A stretch of DNA of 64,000 nt, taken from NCBI GenBank assembly GCA_015183035.1, contig JACZZP010000017.1:310001-374000 (forward strand), read 5' to 3'. The notes below the pieces were generated by a model, which saw only the letters and a list, made by a program, of their open reading frames with translations, did not search any database and was not told where the DNA came from. Each line of letters starts with the position of its first letter. Position 1 is the first letter of the stretch. Shown here in pieces: positions 34,663-46,200 of the stretch. The stretch comes from Meloidogyne chitwoodi. Taxonomy: Eukaryota > Nematoda > Chromadorea > Rhabditida > Meloidogynidae. The translations under genes were made by a program, and so were the position numbers.

Positions 34663-35261
34663 TTTTTAATAAATTCTCCTAAAAATTTATCTACTCCTTC
34701 TAAAGGGTAGTTTTAAGTTAAAGGGTTTATATTTTAAAAACAGAAATAATTTATTTACTAATTTAAATTTATTTTAAGGGAAGAGGACATGAATGACTGA
34801 TTGCAATAAAAAAAGAAATAATAAAGATAAATATATTTAATTTTTGTAATATTTTATTTTTTAATTTCCGGTGAATTTAAATGTTTTTTTCCTATACTTT
34901 TTTTCCTTTTTATTTTGTATTGATATAGTAGAATATTTAATTTTAATAAAATAAATTCACAGCTCTTTTTATAAGGAAATGACTGTTATAGGGATGAAAT
35001 CTTTTTTTAATTACTTTCAAGTGTAATAATTTTTTTAATAATTAATATTTTTTTAATTTTTTTCTAGTCTATTAATTATTTTTTTCTCTCTCATTAAATA
35101 TTTTTTAAAAAATAAAAAAAGAAAAAAAATTAATGGCAATCCATTTTTATTTTTGGGGACTTTATGGGTTCTTTTTTTTTTAAAAAAATCGATATAGCCA
35201 ACAAAAAATAAATGAATTCCTTCCTTTTTCTCAAATAAAAATTAAAAAAAAATAATTAAAA
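34663..35261. other. Intergenic, no gene seen
   Basis: A+T-rich spacer between cystathionine gamma-lyase and the arrestin-domain gene, both plus strand. An alternative last exon for the lyase could lie at about 34779 (acceptor TTTTAAG, frame GRGHE then stop), but support is weak. Confidence 0.5.
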
Positions 35262-37415
35262 TGGATGAACTTACTACTAGTAGTGGTTGTTTGCCAACGC
35301 AAAAACAGGTAATATTTTCTATATTTTTGCATTTTAAATAAATAAAAATTTTGTTTGAAGTATAGAAAAGGTAAAAAAATTGAAAAATGTCAATTTTTCA
35401 ATTTTTATTGTTAATTTTTATTTTTAAATAAATTAAAATGTCCGGAGGAGTTATAGTTGGGAGGGGTTCCGGTTGTTTTTTGTTTATAACCTGGGAAATA
35501 CTAAACTAAAAATTATGAAATTTTTTTTGAAGTTGGCTAACACATTAAACAATATTTTTGTAAAATTTAAAATTTATAGCTCTAAAATCTTTAAAGATAC
35601 ATTAATTTGCGCCAAAAAAAGTTATTGCGCCCAAACATTAATAAAAATTCTGATTTCATCTTTATTTTTCCTATAAAATTTCCAAGTTTATTTTTTCTTT
35701 ATGAACAAGTTGTAAAAAAATATAAATAATGCATATAAGCTTTAAAAGCAGAATTAATTAAGTTTTTGCCTTTAATCGATAAACTAATTTTTAAATGCTT
35801 TTGACGGGTTTCTCTTCTCATAGAGAAAGTTGGTTCTAAATATTTTCTCTTGGCATTATTTTTTCCTGACAATTTTTTTTATATCCAAAAATTTAATTCT
35901 ATAAATAATGGAGTTTTTTATGCGCGTTAGAAATAGAAATGTAAGTGTAGGGATATTTGTTGTTTAATTTAAATACAAAAATTTAAAATTATTTTGTAGA
36001 TGCCTACTGTAGCTCTGAATTTGGTTTTAGCTGAAACTAGAATATTTAGTGGGCATTCGTTAAATGCAACTGTAAATAAATTATTTATATTTGTGTTTAA
36101 TTTAATAAAAATAATTTAAAGGTATTATTGGATTCAGCAGACCCTGATAATACAATAATGGAATTTTTTGCAGAAATTTTAGGTGTTGGAAAGACTGGTT
36201 GGGTGAACATTAGAACAGACAAAATTTATGAAACTGAACATGTAAATTAATTTTTTTAGGAATTTTTTAAAATTAATTTAATATATTAATTTTAGGAATT
36301 TGTTCACATTATTGTCCCTTTATGTCAACACAATGTTAATTTAACTCCAGGCAGGCATAAATTTAATCTTCGTGTGAATATACCTGAAACAGCCCCTAGC
36401 AGTTTAGAAAGTCAGTTTGGTTCTATTCGTTATACAATACGTTTACAAATTGTTGGAAATGCTGAACATGTAAATTAAAAATAATTTTTTAATTTATCAA
36501 AATAATATTTGTTAAAGTGTTCAGCTCTAGAAGTTTTTCCCTTCCTTGTTATTGCAAAATCCTACTTGGATCAAGTCCCCCAAGCAATTTTAAGGCATAT
36601 TGATTATGAAGATGAAATTAACTTTACAGTATGCACGCTCCCCTTTGGCCTTGTTCGCCTTAGAATAGGCTTACCTAGAACCGGTTTTTGCGTTGGAGAG
36701 GTAGTTAAATTTCAAAACTTAAAAATAATAAAACTTAAGTAAATAAACTTAAAATAATAGTTAAGTTTGTAATTCAAGTTGCAAATGTTTGCACTTGATT
36801 TTAAGTTTACAATCAGAGAAATGTTGTACTTACAACCTTACAGTGTTATCTAACATTTCTAAAAATATCAGAATTTCTGATTTTGTATTTATAATATTCT
36901 AGTTAAAAATATCAGAATTTACATAATTTTTATTTTAATAAAGGTAATTCTAGTGAGTATTTCAGTCAAAAATGGAAGTAGAAAACAATTAAAGGAATGT
37001 TGTCTTCAATTAGTCCTTAAAAGTTATTTTCTCGCTCAAAGTAGATATGAACAAGCTAATGATACTAAATTAGTTGAAACTTTACTTGATTCACATCATA
37101 TTGATAATATTAAAGGAAGAAGTGAAATTGTGAGTTTTTTTTAATTTTTTTTATAAAAAATTAAAAAAGTTATACTTAAAAATGTTTTTCTGAGTATAAT
37201 AAAAATTAAAAAAATATATTTAAATTAATTTTATTTTATAGAATGCAGAAGAATGCCTTTTAAGAGTACCAGAACAAACAATTCCAAGTATGCAATCTCC
37301 AATAATTTCACTCTCCTATGTTTTACGTTTTATTGCACTGCCCGGTATTGAAACTGAAATTCCTCTTTTTATTACCTCTCTTGGGTATAAAAATTCTATT
37401 GGCAAAAATTATTAA
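35262..37415 (+). CDS. Arrestin-domain (alpha-arrestin/ARRDC) protein
   Basis: Alpha-arrestins are adaptors for trafficking and ubiquitination of membrane proteins. The first exon (35262-35308, MDELTTSSGCLPTQKQ) can join in phase to MPTVALNLVLAETRIFSGHS at 36001. An alternative first exon starting at 35908 (MEFFMRVRNRN) also fits the phase. Then come VLLDSADPDNTIMEFFAEIL, GVGKTGWVNIRTD, LTPGRHKFNLRVNIPE with GSIRYTIRLQIVG (the arrestin N-lobe), EVFPFLVIAKSYLDQVPQ, FGLVRLRIGLPRTGFCVGE and VILVSISVKNGSRKQLKECC. The C-lobe ends with RVPEQTIPSMQSPIISLSYV and LRFIALPGIETEIPLFITSL. The stop at 37413-37415 comes almost at once after the C-lobe, so there is no long PPxY-bearing tail. The first intron and a later one carry family B-type sequence. 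Confidence 0.82.
35440..35645. mobile_element. Family B-like element in the arrestin-gene intron
   Basis: The stretch contains TTTATAACCTGGGAAATAC, TATAGCTCTAAAATCTTTAA and right-end words GCGCCAAAAAAAGTTATTGC and GCGCCCAAAC. Its composition and GCGC ends resemble family B, but the left arm is degraded. Confidence 0.4.
36825..36945. mobile_element. Short family B element (copy 3) in the arrestin-gene intron
   Basis: ACAGTGTTATCTAACATTTC, then AAAAATATCAGAATTTCTGA, then the inverse GTTAAAAATATCAGAATTT. It is shorter than the copy at 15455 and may be an internally deleted form. Confidence 0.5.
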
Positions 37416-38279
37416 TTTTTTTTTAAATTTTTTAATTCTATTAGGAAATATTTAAAATATAATTAAATCTAACGGGTCTGTTTAATAAAAAATTTATTGT
37501 ATTATTTCACATTTATTTTATAAATAAATAAATTTTTAAATAAATTATTTTATCGAATTTTTCTATTTTATGGGAAATTTTTTTTCTAATATCTGAATCA
37601 CGCTTTTTAGATTTTTTACAATAAAATAAACAAACAGTCACCATCTCATCTTAAATTAGTAATGTTGCTCATTATTTTTAAATTGTCAATATTTGCACTT
37701 GTAGATTATTTGTTATCTATAAATAATTAAAATAAACTATATTAAGTACAAACTTGAAAATAAACTTTTTACAAACTTAACAACTTTAAATAATCATTTA
37801 ATTAAGCATGTTTGTAAAACAAGTTCGTAAAATCATTAATTTAATATAATTTTATTTTACAAAATTGAAAATAAACAATTGTTGAAGCATTTTCTCATAG
37901 GTAATCTCTCCATAAATTAATATTTTTTAATTTAATTTTCTTCCCAATCCTTTGTAAAATAAAAATAACTAAAAATTCATCTTTATTTTTCTTTATTGCC
38001 CATTTTCTCATATCGAACCACAAAAATGTCCCTCCTACGAAATAAATAACCTTGTTCCTTCCCATGATTTTCCATCGTCATCATCAGCAAGCCCATCAGT
38101 TGGGAAAACAGTTTCGTTTGATTGCCCATTAGTACAAAATACAAATATTTATAATGCTTGCCAATTATTTTCCTTTCCCTTAAAATTATTTTCTTATTTA
38201 TTTTAAGTGACAGGAAAATTAATAAATTTATTAAAGCTATATATTTGTGGTCTTATAAAATTATTTATCTCAGAAAATA
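37416..38279. other. Intergenic, no gene seen
   Basis: Spacer between the arrestin and homeodomain genes, both plus. It is A+T-rich up to about 37980 with AAACTTGAAAATAAACTT words at 37745-37860. The part from 37980 to 38200 is a little less A+T-rich and contains a short frame beginning MIFHRHHQQAHQLG that I could not connect to any gene. Confidence 0.5.
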
Positions 38280-40478
38280 ATGATGCTTTCGGATGCAAAT
38301 TTTTTTGATTTGAAAGAAGAACAGGTTAAATTATTTAAACAAATTTATGAGAAGGAACAAAGACCTAATGCTTCAATTATGCAACAATTGGTTGAAGTAA
38401 CAGGACTAAACATCAGAATTGTTCGTGCCTGGTTCCAAAATGAACGTAAAAAGGAAAGAAAGTGCGCAGAGGGAAATTTATTTTTTTTGTGTTTTAGTTT
38501 TATAAAATAGAAATTATTTAATTTTATACTAGGAGACTGATGGAGGAACGAAGACGACAAGAGAAAGAACGAAAAAAACAACAGAAAAAGGTAAAATAAA
38601 ATTTAAAAATAAATATTTATAAATAAAATAATCTTCTAATTTAGCAAAAGACAGAAAAAACACCAAAAGAAAATTCTATCAGTTCTGATTCAACAGAATC
38701 TGAAAGTACTATAACTTCTGGTGATTGTTCAAGTAGTTCTTCCAATACATCTGAGGAGAGTAGTAGTGATGCTGATGATAACAAAAACATTAAAAAGCCT
38801 ATTACAACAGCAATTGAATTAGCTAATAAAAATGTAGTGCAAAATGTTTGTAGTACAAGCCAACAACAACAAACAAATCAAAAACCTCAACAACACAAAA
38901 AGAATAAATGGGGATTAAATATGTAAATTATTTTTTTACAATTTTTTAAAATAAACTTAAATTTACAAAAGACACCTGTTTTACAAAACAAATTTACAAA
39001 TTTAAAAATAAACTTGAAAATTAAGTTTGTAATTAAGTTTTACAAAATTTATTTTTTTTTAAGTTTACATTTTTGAATTAAGGTTTATTTTATGCATTTG
39101 TGTATTTTTGATAATAATTATTATTTAGTAAGTTAATAATTTTTTAATTAAAAAAATATTTTAAAATTAAGAAAATATTTTTAAAATTATAATTAAATTA
39201 ATTTTATTATAAAATATAATATTAAATATTTTAGTATTTTTCAAAACTCCAATTTTTCTTACTCGACTCAAGAACAAGAATTTACTAAATTTTGTGGTTG
39301 GATAAATTATTTTTAATATTATTTCGTTATATTATTATTTTTCTCACATTTATAAAAAAATAATCTTATTTAATTTTCCTTTTACAAATAGGAGTGCCTT
39401 TTATTGATAAAAATTTTGATTATTTTTAAAACATATGGTCAACAACTCTATTTAAAATAATTTTTCAGGTTCACACAATTCTTCAGTGTTATTATCAGCT
39501 GCAGTAAATGATTGGTTACTTAATGAAAAACAAAAATCGGTGATAAAACCCCAAAAATCGTCTGAAGCCGATTATGAAAAAAAGAAAGGAAAAGATAATG
39601 ATGGTGTGACACTTCTTAATTTTAGTCAAATGGACTTGAAACTTTTGCGTTAGTTTTAGAAATAATAAAATTAACAAGCCTAAAAATAATTTTACAAACT
39701 TAGGTTTTTAAAATAAAAAATAAGTAAACTTTATAAATCGACTAATTTGTTTTAGCAATTGTAATAAAAATACAACTTAGCTCAATTTATTTGTTAAAAC
39801 TTGTTGAATTAAAAAACTCAGAATTACAACAAACAAACAATTTATTTGGTATTAATTGGCGACTTAGTGTATTAAAGTTTTGTAATATTCAAGATTTGCT
39901 TATACTTACTGTTGAAGCAAGTGATAAATATGAAAAGGCTTTTAATTTTGAAATTAAAACAAACTTGTGAGTAAATTATTAAGATTTAAAATTAAAGTTG
40001 TTTGTAAAAACAAGTTTTACAAACTTGCTTTTGCAACTTTGTTTTTACAAATTAAAATTGTTTGTAAAAACGCTTTTGCAACTTTGTTTTACAAAGTAAA
40101 TAAAAACTCAAGTTTTACATAATTTGTTTTTACAAATAAATCTGTTGAATATATACAAACTTTTTTTTAATAAAATTTAGAAACTTTATTTTGACTAAAA
40201 CTTGTACTACAACAAAACATTCAAAAACAATTATTAATTACACACGAAGTGATTGCTTTCCTTTTACGAAACAATCTCCTTCTTGTGGAATTATTATTAC
40301 AAACTTAAAAGTATTAAAATTAAATAAATTGTTTAAAAAATAATTAAAATTTAAGGAACGCTTTTTTGATGAAAACAAAGATTTTTGTGAATTATCAAAT
40401 ATTTTAGTATCAATTTTGGTAAATTTGGAAATTAATAATATTAAGCCCTTAGAATTATTGCCTTACTTTATATCTTAA
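38280..40478 (+). CDS. Divergent homeodomain protein with unrecognised C-terminal region
   Basis: The first exon starts MMLSDANFFDLKEEQVKLFK and continues QIYEKEQRPNASIMQQLVEV and TGLNIRIVRAWFQNERKKER. This is homeodomain helices 1-3 with the WFQN core (W48, N51, R53). The basic N-terminal arm is missing unless an upstream exon exists. A basic helix follows (KRLMEERRRQEKERKKQQKK), then a Ser/Glu-rich acidic stretch (SSSSSNTSEESSSDADDN) and a Gln-rich patch. The frame GLNM then stops at 38927, but a GT donor at that point joins in phase to an exon at about 39233 (IFQNSNFSYSTQEQEF). Further exons encode HNSSVLLSAAVNDWLLNEKQ, FGINWRLSVLKFCNIQDLLI, TCTTTKHSKTIINYTRSDCF and CELSNILVSILVNLEINNIK, with a stop at 40478. 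It is probably a nuclear transcription factor. If the joining intron is wrong, these are two adjacent genes. I recognise no family for the C-terminal half. Confidence 0.65.
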
Positions 40479-43270
40479 TAAATTTTATAAAATAATATTT
40501 ATTTACTAATTTTGATTTAAAAAATTGTATTTTTATTAAATAAAAAAAATAACAAACTTGTTTGTTTTAAAAATAAAAAAATAAACTTGTTTACAAACTT
40601 AAGTTTACAACAAACAAAAACTTGATTTACAAAATTAAACTTGAAAAGCTACATTTAAAATAATTTTAATAAAAAGTTCAATCTCAAGTTTGTTTTACAA
40701 TTTCATTGTTTTATGTTTTTGTTATTCACAAATAAGAGAAAATAAAATTCAATTTTATACAAATTGTAAACATTTACCTATATAGATAAAAGTGCATTAT
40801 TTATACTTTATTGACTGTAAAAATTAGAAATAAAGAGAATATTCAGTTTTTTTGTGTTTTATCCCACATGCCATTAATTAAAAAAGAAAAGGACTGTCTG
40901 AATTGACAATAAAACTTATTCCTAATTTTTAACAAAGAATTTTTATAAATTTAATATTTATTATTTGAAAGTTTATTACAATTTTTATGATATTGTGAGA
41001 GAGCCTTTTTTGGGGGGATTGCAATTTTTTTTTATTAATTAAAAAGACAAAGTTTAAGAACGTAAAAAGGATAATATTTTGGGATGATTAAAAAGGAAAT
41101 AAATAAAAAATGAATAATAAAATTATTAATAAATAATAAATAATAAACATATTAATCATTAAATAATTTTAAATGATCCACAACAATGAAAAATTTAAAA
41201 AATTTTTGGCAATATTATACAAAATCAATTTTTTATTTCAATTTTAAACTCGTATTAAATTAAAAAAAAATTTTTTTTTTTCACTTCGATTTAGTTTTTA
41301 CCAAAAAGGCAACAATAAATATTAACTACTAAACTCATTTTTGATTTATTATTTTATTTCAATTATTTTATTGTGATAAAAGAATTTTTTTAATTTATTA
41401 AATAATATTATTAAATACTTGAGTTTAATTTAATAGAAAATTTTTTATTAAAATTAAATAAAAAAAAATATACATATTTGTGAACACAAGTGTTTTGATG
41501 GAAGTAATTTTATTTATTTTTTTTAAATTTTATTTGGTGTAATAAATAAATATAAATTTAAATAATATTTAGGTTTTGTTAAATATGTGTGTTAAAAATC
41601 CTGTTTTTTAAATTTATTTTCTTTCCTTTTAAGCCTTTATTAAAAATAAAAGATTTTCTTGATTTACGCTAATTAAATAAAATTAATAAAATAAAAAAAT
41701 ATCTGATTATTTACGCGCACATCGGACATTTTTGAATTTCTTTTGGTCGTCTTTGTTCTGCTTTTACTAATTTACTTTTATTTCTAAAATAATTTATTGA
41801 ATACAATAAAGGTAACTTTTTTTTCTTATTTAAAGAATTCATTTATAATTAAACTTTTTTTAAATTTTAATTTTTTAATTATTTTATAATTCACTATTTA
41901 ATATATAAATGGACAATAATCACCTCAAGTAGTTTCTTTTATTTTCCTAACAAGTTATATATATTTAATATATTAAAGCTTTCACCCACTTTTTACCCCC
42001 ACGCACGATTAGCCACTTTTTATTTTTTATTTTCATTGTTATTTTTTATCGTTTATTATAAATTTATTTGCTGCGCAAGTAAATTGCGGCCATTTTTTCA
42101 CTCTGCAAAAGTAAATAATACAAAAAAAAAAATTTGGGCCAATTTACCAAAATTATTTATTTATTTTTTATTGCTTTAATAGTAATAATTTCCCTCCGTT
42201 CATTTTCTGTTGTTGTAAATAATAAAAAATAACGTCATTTCTCTTAAATACACGATATTTTGCTTTAATAATAAAATATAACATCGAAAACTTAAAAAAA
42301 AACTTTAAAAAAACATTTAAAAAAATGTTGACTCAAAATGAGAGAAAAATAATAATTTTTTAAAGTTTGCATAGTTGGTAAATAATAAATTTTATTTCAT
42401 GCCTGTTATTATTAGTAGTGTTATACAAGAATTTTATTAGCAACTATTTCTGATTTTTATCAATAATATTATTAAAATTAGCATGGAAATCGATGAAAGG
42501 AATACAAACTTAGAACACTTAACTAAATTCTGATTTTAAGTTTACTTTTTTAATTCTGATTTCAAGTTTATTTTTTTAATTTTGATTTCAAGTTTATTTT
42601 TTTAATTCTGATTTCAAGTTTATTTTGTAACCAAGTTTATTTTCTACAAAAATAGACCAACTTTGCTTTTGGCGTTTAAAAAAACTTTTTTTGCGCCCAA
42701 TAAAAAATGACAACTTACTTCACTTTAAACATTAATAAAATTGAGACAATTTAATAAAATAATTAATAATCCAAGTCAAAAGATTGGAACTGAAATTATT
42801 AAAATATTAAATCATTTTTTAAGTTTAAAGTTAATTTTTAGATTAAAAAGTATTAATTCACGTGAAAATTTAAGTTGATTAATTAAAGTAATAAAAAAAT
42901 TATAATATTTTTGGAATATATAAATAAATATAAAAAGTATTAATTCCGTACACAATTATTATTATTTAATTTTTTAAATAAAATAATCCAACTCAGGCGA
43001 ATACAATTTTTTTTAATTTTTAATAGCTTTTTTTGAGTTAAAAAAATTTTTTTTTTTATTTTTAAAAATTCATAAATTGTCCCATAATCCTTTTAAAAAA
43101 TAATTATTATTTTTTTAGGTTAAAATTATTTTTTTAAATAATTTTATAATCTCTGCCTGCATACATAAACATACTACTAGTAATCATTGCCTCTAATACA
43201 TTTAAACTTTGCTTTAATTTTATTTTATAATTAAATAATTTGATTATTAAAAAATATATTTCACTTAAAA
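40479..43270. other. Intergenic, A+T-rich, no gene seen
   Basis: About 2.8 kb between the homeodomain gene and the peptide transporter, both plus. It holds AAACTTGTTTACAAACTTAA words near 40540-40690, an AATTCTGATTTCAAGTTTAT array at 42525-42640, and a possible family B end (TTTTTTGCGCCCAATAAA) near 42690. No exon is supported. Confidence 0.6.
42525..42645. repeat. Tandem AATTCTGATTTCAAGTTTAT units
   Basis: Four to five units of about 27 bp combine AATTCTGATTTCAAG and TTTATTTTTTT. This is the orderly, tandem form of the TCAGAATT/AAACTTGAA word family seen elsewhere. Confidence 0.8.
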
Positions 43271-46200
43271 ATGACTTCTAATCAAGGTAGAATATTTTTT
43301 AAAATTAAAAATAATTTATTTTATAAAAACACTCTCAGTTATCCCAGGGTGGGATAAGTCGGAGATTTTTTAAAATAAAAATTAAATTAAAATTAATTAA
43401 AATTAATTTAATTTAAGTGGATATTAATTTAAACAAGAAATGTATAGATAGTGAAAAAGGAGATAATAATAGTAATAATACAAGTGATAATGGTGAACAA
43501 ACAATTGCTTCTAGTTGGAGTGAAATGATGAGGGTAAAAATTAAAAAAATTAATTTTTTTTTTAAATTAAAAAAATATCTGAATATTAATATTTTAAAAT
43601 AAAATAATTTAAAAATAATTATTTAAAAATAATTAAAAAAGATTTGGCCTTATCACACCTTTCTTATTGTAATTATGGAATTTTCAATGATGTTAACTGC
43701 TTTAAATAGTAACTTTAAAATTTAATAATTAAATCTAAATTTTAATAATTTAATTAAAAATAAAATTATTTAATTATTTTTAATTAAATTAAAATTAAAT
43801 TATTTAATTTTTAATTTTTTTTAATTTAAAAAGATGTATTCAATTTGTATTATATTAATGTTTTGGGATTTCATCCTGATACAACTGTGGTAATTCTAAA
43901 TTTTACTGGAATATTATCTGGCTGTTGCAGACTTTTTGGATCAGCTATATCTGATGGGTATTTGGGAAAATTTAAAGCTATATTCTTTGGTTCTTGTATT
44001 TTTGTTATTGGAAAAATTGCTTTGACAAGTTAGAAAATTTTTTTTTTAATTTATTTAAATTAATGCCTTATTATTAGAGAGTGCCTTTTTATTAGAATAA
44101 ATTTAAATTCTCATAATTTAATTAATTTAATTAAAGCTTCATCATTTTTCCCGCCTGGACTTCCTCATCCATGGCTTGATTTTGCCTGTGTATTAATTGT
44201 TATTATTGGTACTAGTACAATGAGGTTATTTTATTTTATTATTTTTTTAATTTTTTTAGTCCAAGCATTGCACCATTTGCGGGTGATCAATTTAACCCTC
44301 ATCAGGAAAAAATGGTAAAAAATTAATAAAAATTAAATTAAATTTTAATTTTAAAGATCTCAGTGTTTTATTCAATTTTCTATGCTGCGATAAATATTGG
44401 GTAATTTATTAATTAATTTATTTATTTTTTTAATTTTTTAGTGCTGTAATATCTACAATTGTAATGCCCTTACTTAGAGCAAGACCTTGTTTTGGAAGAG
44501 ATTCTTGTAAGTTCTTTGTATTTTTAACTCAGAATAAATAAAAATTTAAACATCAGAATTTATAAATCAGAATTAAAAACAGAATAAATAAATCTTAATT
44601 TCAGAATAAAAATAAGAATTTAAAATAAATTTGATATCTGAATTAAAAAAATAAACTTGAAATCAGAATTAAGAAAATAAACTGAAATCAGGTTTTAAAA
44701 TTAACTTAAAATCAGAATTTAAAATTAACTTGAAATCAGAATTAAAAAATCAGAATAAATAAAATCAGAAATTATAAATCAGAATTTATTTTTTAGGCTA
44801 TCCTCTCTCATTCTCTGTTTCAACAATTGGTGTAATTATCTCTTTTGGTTAGTAAATTATCTTTTAAATAAATTAAAATATAATTAATTTTAAATTAAAA
44901 AAAAAATTATTTTTATTTATTAATTCTAATATTTTTTTAGCATTTTTCTTCATTGGAAGTAAATGGCAAGTTTAAAAAACAAATAAATAAATTTTAATTA
45001 ATTTATTATTTAAAGGTATACAAAACAACCGCCTAAAGGAAATATTTTTGCAGCTGTTTATGATGTTGTTAAGGTAAATTAATATTTTATTTTTCTAAAA
45101 TTAAAAAAAATAAAATTAGACCGCTCGTTCCAACAAAAAATATGCAAAAATTCCAAAAGATCACTGGCTTGACCATTATTTTGATACTCACATTTGTGAA
45201 GACGATAATAAATGTATTGAATTAAAAAAAGAAAAGGAGAACGAAAATGTTTGTCACAAACAACAATTTGTAGAAGATTTTCATTGTCTTCTACGCCTAT
45301 TAATTGTACTTATACCTATGCCTATGTTTTGGGCATTATATGACCAACAATACAATGTTTGGATGAATCAAGCACTTCAATTAGATAGTAGAATCTGGGG
45401 AGGCTTTCATCTCTTACCTGATCAAATGCAAGTTGTTAATCCGGTAAATTTTGAGAAATTAATTAAATAAAGTGGAGTTATTGGGTCACTAACTAGGTTG
45501 TTCCAAACCCTTATAACTCGGTAAAGGATTGATCTATTTTAAAAATTTTGGTATTGTTGAATAGAGAATTAAATTTTCTTTAAAATAAAGTTAAACTAAA
45601 AAATTTAAATTAAAAATTTTAAAGTTAAAAACAAAAAACTAACATTTTTCGTGAAAAATGTCGATTTTTGATGGTTTTTCGGTCATAACTTTTTTTATAT
45701 TTAACCTAAAATTTTATTTTTTGCTTATTTTGTAGCCAAATCTTTGCTCTATCGAAAGATATTAAATTTATTTAAAAAAATTTATCCTTTCAAAAACTAT
45801 GTAGGTTAAACTATGGTGCTCTCTCACTCCTTTATTTTCCATAAATTCTTAACTTTTTTTCTTTTAATTTTTTTAATTAAAAAAGGTACTCATTATTGTG
45901 CTTATTTTCATGTTTCAATCATTTATCTATCCTTTTGCCGAAAAAATTGTGCGATTGACTCCTCTACGTAAAATGGTAGCCGGCGGATTTATAGCTGCTT
46001 TAGCCTTTCTTGTCTCTGGTATTGTACAGCTAAGAATTAATGTAAAATTTAATTTTAAAATTTTTTTACTAAAATTTTATCAAAATAAAATTTATATAAT
46101 TAAATAAAACAATTTTTAAAATAAAAAATTTAAATCCAACTAGCAGCTTTTTAAACGCATTGATCAGAGTTTGTTGTTTTTAAAAAGCTTCTAGACAGAT

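Noticed and set aside
38345..38581. Minus-strand frame opposite the homeodomain exon
   Set aside because: It is the antisense shadow of the homeodomain coding sequence.
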